From: SR1 bacterium human oral taxon HOT-345
Lineage (GTDB): Bacteria; Patescibacteriota; Gracilibacteria; Absconditabacterales; Absconditicoccaceae
Reading direction: 5' to 3'
Length of the DNA: 64,000 nucleotides
Assembly (NCBI GenBank): GCA_003260355.1
Contig: MPSQ01000001.1
Span: 124,001-188,000 of the forward strand
The notes beneath the pieces were generated by a model. The model did no database searches. It was not told the DNA's origin and saw only the letters and a list, made by a program, of their open reading frames with translations. The position numbers were made by a program, and so were the translations under genes. Shown here in pieces: positions 37,797-46,495 of the stretch. Each line of letters begins with the position of its first letter. Within the stretch, counting starts at the first letter, position 1.

Positions 37797-39197
37797 ATGC
37801 AACTTACGATCGCGTCCTATCTTCAAGGACTGAAGAATAAGGATTTTAGCCCCAGAGAAGTCCTCCTTGATTATCAAAAAAGAGCTAAAGCTCTTAATAC
37901 TGAACTTAATGCCTGTGTGCGTTTTAATGATGAGTATGTAAATGCTCATTTTGAGGAATTTTCTACTAGAGCATTAGCTTCGCTTCCGATTATGGTTAAG
38001 GATAATATCCTCGTTAAAGGGCAGTCGGTCACTTGTTGTTCTAAAATGCTTGAAGGTTATACTGCTCCTTATTCAGCGAGCTGTATGCAGAATCTAGAAA
38101 AGGCTGGTTGCTTGATGATTGGTCAGACAAATATGGATGAATTTGCCATGGGAGGCTCTACGGAAACTTCATTTTATGGGAAAACGCTTAATCCTGTTTG
38201 TGCAAGTCGTATTCCTGGTGGAAGTAGTGGCGGCTCCGCAGCTGCGGTTGCTGCGAATATGGCGATTGCTGCTCTGGGGACCGATACGTGAGGAAGTGTT
38301 CGTCAACCAGCAGCGATGTGTGGGATTGTCGGATTTAAGCCAAGCTATGGTGCGATTTCTCGCTATGGGGTGGTGGCAATGGCGTCGTCCTTGGATCAGG
38401 TTTGAATTTTTGCAAAAACGGTGGAAGATGTGCAGCTTTTGTTTCCTTATTTAGCTGGTTATGATGATAAAGATGGGACTTCATCTTTGCAGGCTGAGTC
38501 TTTAAAAGAAAAAAAATCTGAATTCCCTTCTCCGTATAGGATTTTTGTGCCAGAAGAAGCTCTCTCAGAAGGCGTTCATCCACAGATCAAAGAGCTTTTT
38601 TTGCAGAAGTTAGAAATCCTAAAGGCTCAGGGACATCAAGTGGTTATTGATTCTTTGCCGATTATGAAGCATGCACTTGCGGTTTATTATGCCTTGATGC
38701 CGGCTGAGGTAAGCACGAATCTTTCTCGTTTTGATGGGATTAGATTTTGACATCAGAAAGAAAGTCAGGATTTTCCTTCTCTTGATGCGTATTATTCGAC
38801 GATTAGAGCGGAAGGGTTTGGGGAGGAAGTAAAGAGGAGAATTCTGTTAGGAACTTTTGTTCTGAGTTCTGCTAATTATGAAGGCTATTATCTCAAGGCT
38901 TTACAGGTGCAGAAGCTTTTGAAGGCTGAACTAGCGAAGATCTATCAAGAGTATGATGTCTTATTGACTCCAACGACTCCAGAGCCAGCTTGGAAATTGG
39001 GATCAAAAACTGCCGATCCTCTCAAGATGTATCTTTCTGATCTCTATACGGTTCCTGCGAATTTGGCTGGGTTGCCTGCGATTTCTGTTCCACTGGGAAT
39101 GGTAGATGAAGAGGGAGATCAGCTTCCTGTTGGAATCCAAGCGATGTGAAAGCAATGGTCAGATTTAGAACTGCTTGATTTTGCAAGCAAGTTGTAG
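37797..39197 (+). CDS. gatA: Glutamyl-tRNA(Gln) amidotransferase subunit A
   Basis: 466 residues. Amidase-signature enzyme that converts Glu-tRNA(Gln) to Gln-tRNA(Gln) with GatB/GatC. Catalytic triad visible: Lys in IMVKDNI, the cis-Ser in [14 protein letters not shown], and the nucleophile Ser in [15 protein letters not shown], where one of the two glycines is UGA. Further UGA-Gly at LDQVGIF, IRFGHQK and IQAMGKQW. C-terminal [19 protein letters not shown] is typical. gatB and gatC are elsewhere. It is followed by the rplJ promoter and leader. Confidence 0.93.
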
Positions 39198-39273
39198 GTT
39201 TTTTTGTTGGTGCTTATTTGAAGGATGAGTACTTGGTTTTTTTGATGGAAGTTGCGCTTGAGTGGATTTTCTC

Positions 39274-39301
39274 TTGATTTCTTTTCTTGAAAGTGTATAC
39301 T
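39274..39301 (+). promoter_or_regulatory. Promoter of rplJL block
   Basis: -35 TTGATT (39274-39279), 16-bp spacer, -10 TATACT (39296-39301). Confidence 0.6.
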
Positions 39302-39315
39302 TCTGTCATCTTTGC

Positions 39316-39366
39316 CGTAGACCGTAGGTCGTCCCTTTGGGATATAAATTGTTCCTACCGAGGTTA
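39316..39366 (+). promoter_or_regulatory. Ribosomal protein L10 leader-like RNA
   Basis: Lies in the ~155-nt leader of rplJ. The element CCTACCGAGGT (39354-39364) matches the conserved end of the L10 leader (CCGAGG), preceded by a GTAGACCGTAGGTCGTCC segment able to pair. In other bacteria the L10-L12 complex binds this RNA and represses its own operon. Assignment by motif and position only. Confidence 0.5.
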
Positions 39367-39416
39367 TTCTTACTACTTTGAGAGATCAGATTTTATCTTT
39401 TCTTTCAAGACATGAG

Positions 39417-39442
39417 ATAACTCTGGCAATGAGTTATTTTTT
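39417..39442 (+). terminator. Attenuator-like terminator in rplJ leader
   Basis: Perfect stem ATAACTC / GAGTTAT with 7-nt loop followed by TTTTT, 20 bp before the rplJ ATG and after the L10-leader-like element. Suggests control of rplJL by premature termination. Confidence 0.6.
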
Positions 39443-39464
39443 ATTTCCAGGTTTTACACTACTC

Positions 39465-39977
39465 ATGACAATCTCAAAAGAGAAAAAAGTAGAGCTAGTA
39501 AAACAGTATGTTCAAGACTTACAATCTGCAAAGAATGTAGTGATCCTTCAGCAGTCTGGAATCCCAGTAGTGGGAGCTACTCAGATGAGAAAAGGAGTTC
39601 TTGAAGCTGATGGTAAATTTAATGTCATCAGAAAGAAACTGTTTTTACTAGCGCTCAAGGAAGCTGGTTACGAAGATGTAGCTGAAAGCGATCTTGAGGG
39701 ATCAGTAGTTGTTCTCTATGCAAATGGAGATGAATACGGTCCAATGAAGGTTGTTAATAAGTATGCAAAAGAATTTGCAGCTGATAAGGAGCTTAAAGCT
39801 TCTATCAAGTTCCTTGGAGGGTGGTATGACAAGAAGTGGCATAATTCAGAATATGTTACTGAACTTGCAAATATCCCATCAAGAGAAGAGCTGCTTTCAA
39901 AATTGGCATACCTATTCAATTACCCTTTACAGTCAGTTGCTTGTGTGATTGACCAAATTGCAAAAAAAGCTGGATAG
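39465..39977 (+). CDS. rplJ: 50S ribosomal protein uL10
   Basis: 170 residues, no UGA. Forms the base of the ribosomal stalk and binds bL12 dimers. N-terminal ISKEKKVELVKQYVQDLQ, then GATQMRKGVL and FLGGWYDKKWHNSE in the rRNA-binding domain, and NYPLQSVACVIDQIAKKAG at the C-terminal helix that binds L12. Start chosen at ATG 39465; the frame opens at 39378 but would include the terminator. Followed 49 bp later by rplL. Confidence 0.92.
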   Translation: MTISKEKKVELVKQYVQDLQSAKNVVILQQSGIPVVGATQMRKGVLEADGKFNVIRKKLFLLALKEAGYEDVAESDLEGSVVVLYANGDEYGPMKVVNKYAKEFAADKELKASIKFLGGWYDKKWHNSEYVTELANIPSREELLSKLAYLFNYPLQSVACVIDQIAKKAG

Positions 39978-40026
39978 GCTTTCTCTTATCCGAAATTCCT
40001 TTTATTTATTATTCTTATCGTAGAAA

Positions 40027-40410
40027 ATGGAATTAACTAAAAATCAACAACAGATTTTGGATCTTGTAAAAGAGATGAATGCTGTTGAACTTAATGGGCT
40101 TGTAAAAGCTTTAGAAGAAGAATTTGGAGTAACTGCTGCTGCTATGGTAGTTGCTGGAGGTGCTGCTGCTGGAGCTGGTGCTGCAGACGCTGGTGCATCT
40201 GACGCTATGAATGTTGAGCTTACTGATGCTGGACAACAGAAAATCGCTGTAATTAAGGTGGTTAAAGAAGTTCTTGGACTTGACCTTAAGGCTGCTAAAG
40301 AACTAGTAGAAAAAGCTCCTGTAATCATCAAGGAAAATGCTAAGTCTGATGAAGCTGAGGCTTTGAAGGCTAAGCTTAGCGAAGCTGGAGCTACTGTAAA
40401 CTTCAAATAG
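40027..40410 (+). CDS. rplL: 50S ribosomal protein bL12
   Basis: 127 residues, no UGA. N-terminal dimerisation helices, an Ala/Gly hinge ([11 protein letters not shown]), and the C-terminal domain [54 protein letters not shown], the site that recruits translation GTPases. The Ala-rich hinge is short. Standard partner of uL10 directly upstream. Confidence 0.95.
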   Translation: MELTKNQQQILDLVKEMNAVELNGLVKALEEEFGVTAAAMVVAGGAAAGAGAADAGASDAMNVELTDAGQQKIAVIKVVKEVLGLDLKAAKELVEKAPVIIKENAKSDEAEALKAKLSEAGATVNFK

Positions 40411-40520
40411 TATTTGAGGCTTACTAAAAGTCAAAAATCAGATTTTTGATTTCTTTTGTCTTTTGAAGAAGATGAAAGAGTCGGCGAAGCCGATATTTTA
40501 TTTTGATTTTAGCACTACGG

Positions 40521-41186
40521 ATGTCTGTATCTGTTCAAGATATTGTTGCTGCACAGGCTCACATTGGGACGCTTAAAAATGAAGCTCATCCAAAGACAAG
40601 TAAATACTGGTCTGAGGTAACCAACGGAGTGGTAGTGATCAATCCAGAAGCGATTGCTGAACAACTTGAGGCTGCAAAAGCACAGGTTGCTGCTGCGAAG
40701 GCTGCTGGAAAGGAAATCTTGGTTGTATGTGAAAAGAAAATGTATGCTGAAGAACTTGAAGCATTAGCTGCAAAGGCTGGCGTTGCATATCTCAACTACA
40801 AGGTTTCTGGAGGGTTCTTAACGAACTTTGATACCTTCAAGAAAAGAATTGATTCTATCAATGAAATGGTGAGCTTTATGGAAACTGATGCTTTCGCATC
40901 TTTGACCAAGAAGGAGCAGCTCGTGTACAAAAGAAACTTTGAAAGAGCAAATAAGGTCTATAAGGGAGTAACAAAACTCAAGAAAAGACCAGAACTCGTA
41001 ATTATTGTGGATGGAAATATGCTTTCTACCCTTATCGATGAAGTAGAGAATCTCAAGGGAAAACTTGAAGCGATCGTAATCGCAGGGACCAACTTCTCAA
41101 GATATTGGCCAGAAAACGAGATTATTACCACCAATATCAATAGTTATCAGAGTTTGGATTTTGTTTTGAAGTCTATTCTCCTCTAA
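40521..41186 (+). CDS. rpsB: 30S ribosomal protein uS2
   Basis: 221 residues, no UGA. QAHIGTLKNEAHPKTSKYW (family A-H-x-G-x-x-x-x-x-W-N-P-K), YLNYKVSGGFLTNFDTFKKR (W-L-G-G-x-L-T-N) and ELVIIVDGN. Slightly short for the family. Stands between rplL and tsf with an uncharacterised membrane gene in between; rpsB-tsf is the usual pair. Confidence 0.9.
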   Translation: MSVSVQDIVAAQAHIGTLKNEAHPKTSKYWSEVTNGVVVINPEAIAEQLEAAKAQVAAAKAAGKEILVVCEKKMYAEELEALAAKAGVAYLNYKVSGGFLTNFDTFKKRIDSINEMVSFMETDAFASLTKKEQLVYKRNFERANKVYKGVTKLKKRPELVIIVDGNMLSTLIDEVENLKGKLEAIVIAGTNFSRYWPENEIITTNINSYQSLDFVLKSILL

Positions 41187-41209
41187 GAGAGAAACTTATT
41201 GGGACTTTT

Positions 41210-41294
41210 GTCATCGCGAGGCGAAGCCGTGGCAATCCACTTAAAAGCAAATTTGCTTATTCTCTGGATTACTTCACTTCCTTCGCAGTGACAG
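41210..41294. repeat. REP/MITE-like palindromic element, copy 1
   Basis: GTCATCGCGAGGCGAAGCCG TGGCAATCCA at the left and an inverted relative (TGGATT..CTTCGCAGTGAC) at the right, about 85 bp. Related copies at 51636 and 55747. Located between rpsB and the next gene. Confidence 0.7.
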
Positions 41295-41321
41295 AGTTGA
41301 TCTTTATTCCTCTTATTTCCT

Positions 41322-41771
41322 ATGCAAGAACAACTTTACTTGCCGAGTTCGTCTGAAAGAAAGAGAGTAATTACTGCCTATCTCTTGATAGGGCTCTTCT
41401 TTTTTTCAGGCAAGGAGGAATTAACGGTGTATGAATACTTTCATTATAAGCAGGCGATTGGATGGTATATGTCTACGATGGCATTGCTACTTTTCCAACT
41501 CATGCTCGTATGGATCCCGATATTGAAATGGTTGCCTTTCCTCTTTGTATTGGCAAATCTTGTCATTGTTGTGATCTTTGTCTTTGGGGCATGGAAGGGG
41601 CAGTATGCTCGCGATGTTCTCCAAGAGCATAGATGGAAGATGTTTTATGCTGATCTCGGTGGACGATTGTTGGGAATCTTTGATATTAAGAAGAGGGTGT
41701 ATGGAGATATTGCAACTGATACTACTGCAGAGAATCTTCCGACGCAGGCTCCCTCACAACCTCTTAGCTAG
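41322..41771 (+). CDS. Membrane protein of unknown function between rpsB and tsf
   Basis: 149 residues, no UGA. Three TM segments (VITAYLLIGLFFFSG; WYMSTMALLLFQLMLVWIPI; FLFVLANLVIVVIFVFGAW) and a soluble C-terminus (QYARDVLQEHRWKMFYADLG ... GIFDIKKRVYG). The Glu/Tyr-rich loop ELTVYEYFHYKQAIG is unusual. Not recognised. Co-directional with rpsB and tsf. Confidence 0.65.
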   Translation: MQEQLYLPSSSERKRVITAYLLIGLFFFSGKEELTVYEYFHYKQAIGWYMSTMALLLFQLMLVWIPILKWLPFLFVLANLVIVVIFVFGAWKGQYARDVLQEHRWKMFYADLGGRLLGIFDIKKRVYGDIATDTTAENLPTQAPSQPLS

Positions 41772-41890
41772 CTTTGTGGTTTATCCAAACGAACGGAGAA
41801 AAAAGTCAGATTTTTTATTCTGGTTTTCATTTCGTTTCTTTTGATAAATGGCAACACTGCTTGTCTTTTATTTCTTATCTTATATGTAGG

Positions 41891-42685
41891 ATGAATATCG
41901 ATATTAATTTGGTAAAGCAGCTCAGAGAAGCTACGTTTGCTCCACTTGGAGACTGTAAAAATGCCCTTGTAGAGGCTGGTGGAGACCTTGATAAAGCTCA
42001 GGAAATCTTGAAGCAGAAAGGAATCGCAAAAGCAGGCAAGAAAGCTGATAGAGAAACCAACGAAGGACTCATCAAGACGCATCAAGCAAACGGAAGAACT
42101 ATCGTGCTTAAGCTTCTTTGTGAGACTGACTTTGTGGCGAAAAATGAGACGTTTCTTCAGCTTTTTGATAAGATCTTTGCTGAACTCGAAGGTGTTGCTG
42201 GAGAGGTGAGATCGCTCGAGGATCTCGACGCTGCAAAAGTAGAGACGATCAATACGATGCTTGCTGAAGCGGTAGGTTCTATCGGAGAGAATTTGAAGAT
42301 CGGAGAGCTTTTCATTACTGCTGGAAATGCTTATGCGTATGCGCATCCAGGAAATAAGGTCGTTTCTTTGGTGATGTATAGCGGAGATGAGGCAACTGCG
42401 AAAGAATTAGCTTTGCAGGTGGCTGCGTTGAATCCTGACTATCTTAATTTTGATGAGGTGCCTGCCGATGAAAAGGCTAAACTTGAGGCGCAGTTTACTG
42501 AAGAGCTTAAAGCAGCAGGGAAACCAGAAGCCATGATCGCAAATATCGTGAAAGGAAAGATTGATAAAGCGTTTGCTGATGTGGTACTTCTTGAACAGGA
42601 ATATATCAGAGATGGTGCTAAAAAGGTGAAGGAAATCTTGCCTGCTGGATTTGAAGTAACGAAATTCTATAGATTTACGGTGTAG
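41891..42685 (+). CDS. tsf: Translation elongation factor Ts
   Basis: 264 residues, no UGA. Recycles EF-Tu-GDP. N-terminal UBA-like LVKQLREATFAPLGDCKNAL (family L-R-x-x-T-G-A-G-M-M-D-C-K-x-A-L), EAGGDLDKAQEILKQKGIAKA, then core VLKLLCETDFVAKNETF (C-E-T-D-F-V-A) and a C-terminal GFEVTKFYRFTV. Start at ATG 41891 with no Shine-Dalgarno. Ends just before a strong terminator. Confidence 0.93.
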   Translation: MNIDINLVKQLREATFAPLGDCKNALVEAGGDLDKAQEILKQKGIAKAGKKADRETNEGLIKTHQANGRTIVLKLLCETDFVAKNETFLQLFDKIFAELEGVAGEVRSLEDLDAAKVETINTMLAEAVGSIGENLKIGELFITAGNAYAYAHPGNKVVSLVMYSGDEATAKELALQVAALNPDYLNFDEVPADEKAKLEAQFTEELKAAGKPEAMIANIVKGKIDKAFADVVLLEQEYIRDGAKKVKEILPAGFEVTKFYRFTV

Positions 42686-42711
42686 TTTTCTGTTAATGAT
42701 GCAAAGAGAGG

Positions 42712-42745
42712 AAGTCTGATTACAGAAAGGGATCAGACTTTTTTC
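42712..42745 (+). terminator. tsf terminator
   Basis: AGTCTGAT / ATCAGACT perfect stem, 11-nt loop, then TTTTTT. Confidence 0.85.
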
Positions 42746-42861
42746 TGTTTAAAAGAGGTTGAAATCCTGTATTTTGTCGGCTCTTTGGTTGGATCTCACT
42801 TTGTCTTGATATTTAAACTTCCTAGCGAGTATTCTAGGGAGTCTAAAACAACAAAAATTAT

Positions 42862-44013
42862 ATGAAAACATTCAGAAATTCAATCTTCGGATTGTTTGTG
42901 ATGATGTTCGTGGTTGTAGTTCTCTTGAGCTCCTGCGAGAAAGATGTGGATCAACCAGTGGTTGTTCCTAGTGCTGAAACCCTTCAGGATGAAGTTCTTG
43001 ACTCCACTCAGGAGTTAAGATCATCTAGTGGTAGTATGTATTGCGGGATTGTGATGCGAGAAGGGAAAGGGTTCTCGGAAGATACCCATGGTCTTCCCCA
43101 GGAAACTCATTATCGTTTCTACGTGGCTAATCCCTCCTCGGATATTACGCGGGTTGATGTCGTCCTTTCTATCCCTTCGGGGGGAACAGAGGTACGTCCT
43201 ATGGTCAAGAACGGTAAAGGCAACTTCTTCCATGAACAGACGCTTCGTCAGCATGGGAGGTATGATGTGAAGTATCGAATCTTTAGGCGGAGGTCTTTTT
43301 CCTATCAGGTCGTTGATCCCAAACCTAATTATGTCGATAATACTAGGGTTTGGTGTGCATCAAATGCTCTAGGGATGTATTGGGTGTTTGCAGATGGATC
43401 TTCCCGATCTAATAATTCAGTCTATAAACAGGTTACTGTCGAGAAGAAACCAGGTGATAAACCAGGCAATGAAAAAGAATGGAAACGATTTAAGTGGCTG
43501 AATGGTGAGGCTGATGGACGAGGCTTCGGAGGAAGCGGATTTGGAGAGGGGCTACATACCAAAGGAACTTCTGAGGAATATGCTTTGGATTACAACTTGT
43601 ATCCTTATGATTGGAAGCCTGGTTCTTCGATGGAGATCTATACTGATATCGATAAGGGCACGGCACTTTACTCTCCCCTTGATGGGAAGGTTATCAAGCT
43701 AGAGAATAATCCTAAAGCGAAATTTGGGAAATATGTTGTGGTTGAGCAGAAACTTGGTGAAAAAACCTTTCAAGTCTATTTTGGGCACCTAGAAACTATC
43801 TCTGTGCAGCGTGGACAGTATGTTATTGGTGGACAAACTGTCGTTGGGACTCTTGGAAATACTGGAGCTTCGGGTGCCTACCACCTGCATATTAGTGCAT
43901 GGGATGTGACGCGGTCAAAAACTTCAATACAACATGGTATGTTCTTGAAACCTGGAGAGTGATCAACGTTAGATTTGTGAAAAAGCAGTGGAATTCCCAC
44001 TGCTTTTCTTTAG
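42862..44013 (+). CDS. M23-family peptidoglycan endopeptidase lipoprotein
   Basis: Lipobox MKTFRNSIFGLFVMMF..LLSSC-EK. An N-terminal beta domain (residues ~50-150, GIVMREGKGFSEDTHGLP... ) like that of the CHAP lipoprotein, then an M23 (LytM) domain with HTKGTSEEYALDYNLY (family H-x-G-x-D-x-x), ALYSPLDGKVIKLEN, YFGHLETISVQRGQYV, TLGNTGASGAYHLHISAWD (H-x-H). No UGA until 43960, where a TGA sits 20 bp before a terminator hairpin: under code 25 the protein continues 17 residues (GSTLDLGKSSGIPTAFL) through that stem to TAG 44011. The end could therefore be 43962 if the TGA is a stop. Zinc endopeptidase cutting peptidoglycan cross-bridges. Confidence 0.8.
43983..44008 (+). terminator. Terminator at M23 gene end
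   Basis: AGCAGTGG / CCACTGCT stem with short loop and TTTT. Lies inside the code-25 reading of the M23 gene. Confidence 0.75.
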
Positions 44014-44052
44014 AATGCGGATGTTTTATCTTCTTTTCTGATAAGAATGTGA

Positions 44053-44595
44053 ATGTTAATGCTTGGGATGTTTGCGATGTATAGCTTTCTTTTTCCTGCG
44101 CTCCATCAAGAATCTGAGATTCCCCACCAAAGGGAGACTGTTGATGGGCAAAAACTTACCCGGGAGGGCTACCCTGCCATTCCTGATAACACCGAAGTCC
44201 TTTGGTGGGACTGGAAGATTAACTATCCTCCAATGAAGAAAACTTTTTTAGTGAAAGGGGAACTCACGAGGGACTCGTTCTTATGTACTCGACCCCTTGA
44301 ATGTGATGAAGAGAGAGGAACTCTTATGGAAACTTGGGAGATTGTCTCTAAAGATAACAAATCTACTCCTGAAAAGAAAATTTATTTGGGGGTGACTTCC
44401 TGAGCAGTGATTTATTCTTCTCTTCCTGTAGAGAGGAAGTATCCTATTGCTAACTTTTGAGGTCATAATCTTCGTAAGATTGCTAATAACGGTAAAGAAT
44501 ATTTGTTTTTTGTCTCTTATAACAAACCAGAGAATTGGGAATTTAGGAGCGATAACTCTATGGTAGAAGATCGGCGAATCGTGGCTGGGCAGTAG
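44053..44595 (+). CDS. Secreted paralog A of a tandem gene pair
   Basis: 180 residues (182 if ATG 44047 is used). N-terminal hydrophobic stretch (MLMLGMFAMYSFLFPAL) as signal peptide/anchor, then a compact domain with LTREGYPAIPDNTEVLWWDW, KTFLVKGELTRDSFLC, WEIVSKDNKS, IYLGVTSG, IANFGGHNLRKIANN, EYLFFVSYN and RRIVAGQ. UGA-Gly at TSGAVI and NFGGHN. Trp-rich beta domain, function unknown. Neighbour of the M23 lipoprotein and followed 47 bp later by a near duplicate. Confidence 0.65.
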
Positions 44596-44642
44596 GTGGT
44601 TAGAATGCGGATGTTTTATCTTCTTTTCTGATAAGAATGTGA

Positions 44643-45194
44643 ATGTTACTCTTGGGGATGTTTGCGATGTATAGCTTTCTTTCTCCCACGCTCCCTACTG
44701 AACCCGAGACTCCTCATATATGGGAGAGTGTTGACGGGCAGAAATTTACCCGGGAGGGCTACCCTGCTATCCCTGATAACACTGAAGTGCTTTGGTGGGA
44801 CTGGAAGATTAAGTATCCTCCTGGGACAAAAAGGGCTTTTTTTGTGAAGGGAAAGCTGAAGAGAGAGGTATTCTCGTGTGAAGAGCTGAATGAATGTGAG
44901 TTTCCTCGATCAAAGCCTCGCACTGAACAGTGGTTGATTGTTCCCAAGGATGAGAAGTCTATCCGTGAAGATGAAGCAATTTATCTCGGCATGACTTCTT
45001 GATGAACTATTTATTCTTCTCTTCCTGTGGAGAAAGGGTATCCCATTGCTAACTTTTGAGGTTATGATCTTCGTAAGATTGCTAATAATGAGAAGGAATA
45101 TCTCTTTTTTGTCTCTTACAATAGATTGGAGAATTGGGAATTTTGGAGCGATAGCTCTGTCGTAGAGGATCGACGGATCATAGCTGGGCAGTAA
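44643..45194 (+). CDS. Secreted paralog B of a tandem gene pair
   Basis: 183 residues, about two-thirds identical to paralog A by eye (LLLGMFAMYSFLSPTLPTEP, FTREGYPAIPDNTEVLWWDW, IANFGGYDLRKIANN, RRIIAGQ). The 5' flank (GAATGCGGATGTTTTATCTT..) is duplicated too, showing a segmental tandem duplication. UGA-Gly at SGG (two consecutive UGA codons) and NFGGYD. Divergence is greatest between residues ~60 and 110. Function unknown. Confidence 0.65.
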
Positions 45195-45556
45195 GTCAGG
45201 AAGAAGCAGCTGAGGGCTATTTCAGAGAGTGTTTCGTTCTCAACGATCATTTTTATGGGCTGCATTTTGCGAGAGAAGCAGTGATTGCGTTGTCTCAGCA
45301 GTATGATTTTGAGTGGTTCCGTTCAACTTTGGACGGGGTAGGGTAAGGGTTTGCTCAGTAGGGTGGGAGAAAGGATTGGAAATGGGGGAGTTTCGCTTTT
45401 GAGAGCTTTGGTTTCTCGTCGAAATCACCTGATTTCCTATACGCCATATGAAAAAACTTTCAAATTCTCTTGATTTCAAATCCTAGAAAACTATACTGCA
45501 AAGCGATCGGCGAATCCAAAAAGTATCTATTTTTTTATTTATTCTTGGTGAAACTT
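45195..45556. other. Intergenic region with orphan coding-like segment
   Basis: 362 bp. A plus-strand frame (about 45180-45348) reads EEAAEGYFRECFVLNDHFYG then LHFAREAVIALSQQYDFEWF and stops at TAA; it has no start codon and overlaps paralog B's stop, so it looks like the remnant of a lost gene. Beyond that, nothing recognised before rpsF. Confidence 0.4.
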
Positions 45557-46114
45557 ATGCAACATTATGAATTGGTGCTCTTGCTCAATGCAAACACTTC
45601 TGAAGCGGACAGGAAGGCGTTTTTAGAAGGTCTTGAATCGAAGTTTGAAGTAAAAGAAAAGGATGAAATCTGAATTCAGAATCTTTCTTTTAAGCTTAAA
45701 GATGGGAATACAAAGGCGTATTTTGTATCTTACCTTCTCAACCTTTCTCCAGAACAGGTGAAGGAAGTAAAGGCTGCTCTTTTGTATAACCAGGCACTTG
45801 TAAAGTATGAGATTTATAAGATGGGGAAAGATCAGAAATTTTTCCATTTTGAGAAGCTTCAGTCTGAGTTTGATAAAGCGATTGAAGAAATTAAGGAAAG
45901 AAAGTATGGACAGAAGATTAGTTTCTTTGCAAACGAGAGAAATGCAAAGTATATCAACTGGAAATCACTCCCTGTTTTGAAGTATTATCTTACGAGGTTT
46001 GGTGATATTAAGCCAAGAGCTTATACTGGAAACTCTGTAAAGATTCAGAAGAAAGTAAGGCAGGAGATTATCAGGGCAAGAACACTTGGATTGCTTTCCT
46101 TTATTAGTAGATAG
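45557..46114 (+). CDS. rpsF-rpsR: Fused 30S ribosomal proteins bS6-bS18
   Basis: 185 residues in one frame with a single UGA-Gly (KDEIGIQNLSF). Residues ~1-95 are bS6 (MQHYELVLLLNANTSEADRK ... NTKAYFVSYLLNLSPEQVKEV ... ALVKYEIYKM); residues ~115-185 are bS18 (KYGQKISFFANERNAKYINW, LPVLKYYLTRFGDIKPRAYTG, KVRQEIIRARTLGLLSFISR). The normal order is rpsF-ssb-rpsR as separate genes; here ssb is absent and there is no stop between the two. bS6 and bS18 form a heterodimer in the 30S platform, so a fusion is structurally sensible. bL34 follows 34 bp later. Start ATG 45557; the frame opens earlier at 45470. Confidence 0.88.
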
Positions 46115-46148
46115 TTATTGTTGTTTTATATCTTAGTATTGTATTCTT

Positions 46149-46307
46149 ATGGCATCTAAATTAAGAAGAATTAGAAAATACCAGTGGACAAAGAGAATTA
46201 GGACTCATGGATTTAGAGAGAGAATGAATTCTTGGACTGGAAGGAGAGTTTTGGCTCGTAGAAGAGCTAAAGGAAGGCATCAATTGACTGTTCAAAGACA
46301 GAAATAG
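46149..46307 (+). CDS. rpmH: 50S ribosomal protein bL34
   Basis: 52 residues: [39 protein letters not shown] match bL34 ([22 protein letters not shown]). A few residues longer at the N-terminus than the 44-46 typical. Usually paired with rnpA near dnaA; here it follows the bS6-bS18 fusion. No UGA, and too short for the ORF list. Confidence 0.95.
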   Translation: MASKLRRIRKYQWTKRIRTHGFRERMNSWTGRRVLARRRAKGRHQLTVQRQK

Positions 46308-46330
46308 ATTGGTTTCTTTATGATAAAAGA

Positions 46331-46362
46331 GAAAGCTGACTGTGAAAATGGTCAGCTTTTTT
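46331..46362 (+). terminator. Terminator after rpmH
   Basis: AAGCTGAC / GTCAGCTT stem, 10-nt loop, T7. Confidence 0.85.
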
Positions 46363-46495
46363 TCGTAGGGTTTGATGTTGACTCTTGGTATAGAATTTTT
46401 ATACTGAGGGCAATTCTTTTGATCTGTTTGATCTCTCCTTTGCTGGAGGAGGGGAAGGTTGGAGGAGTCTGTTTTTTATTCTTTTTCTTGATGCG

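Noticed and set aside
40044..40406. 120-residue minus-strand protein over rplL
   Set aside because: Shadow of bL12, whose Ala/Gly-rich codons leave the reverse strand open.
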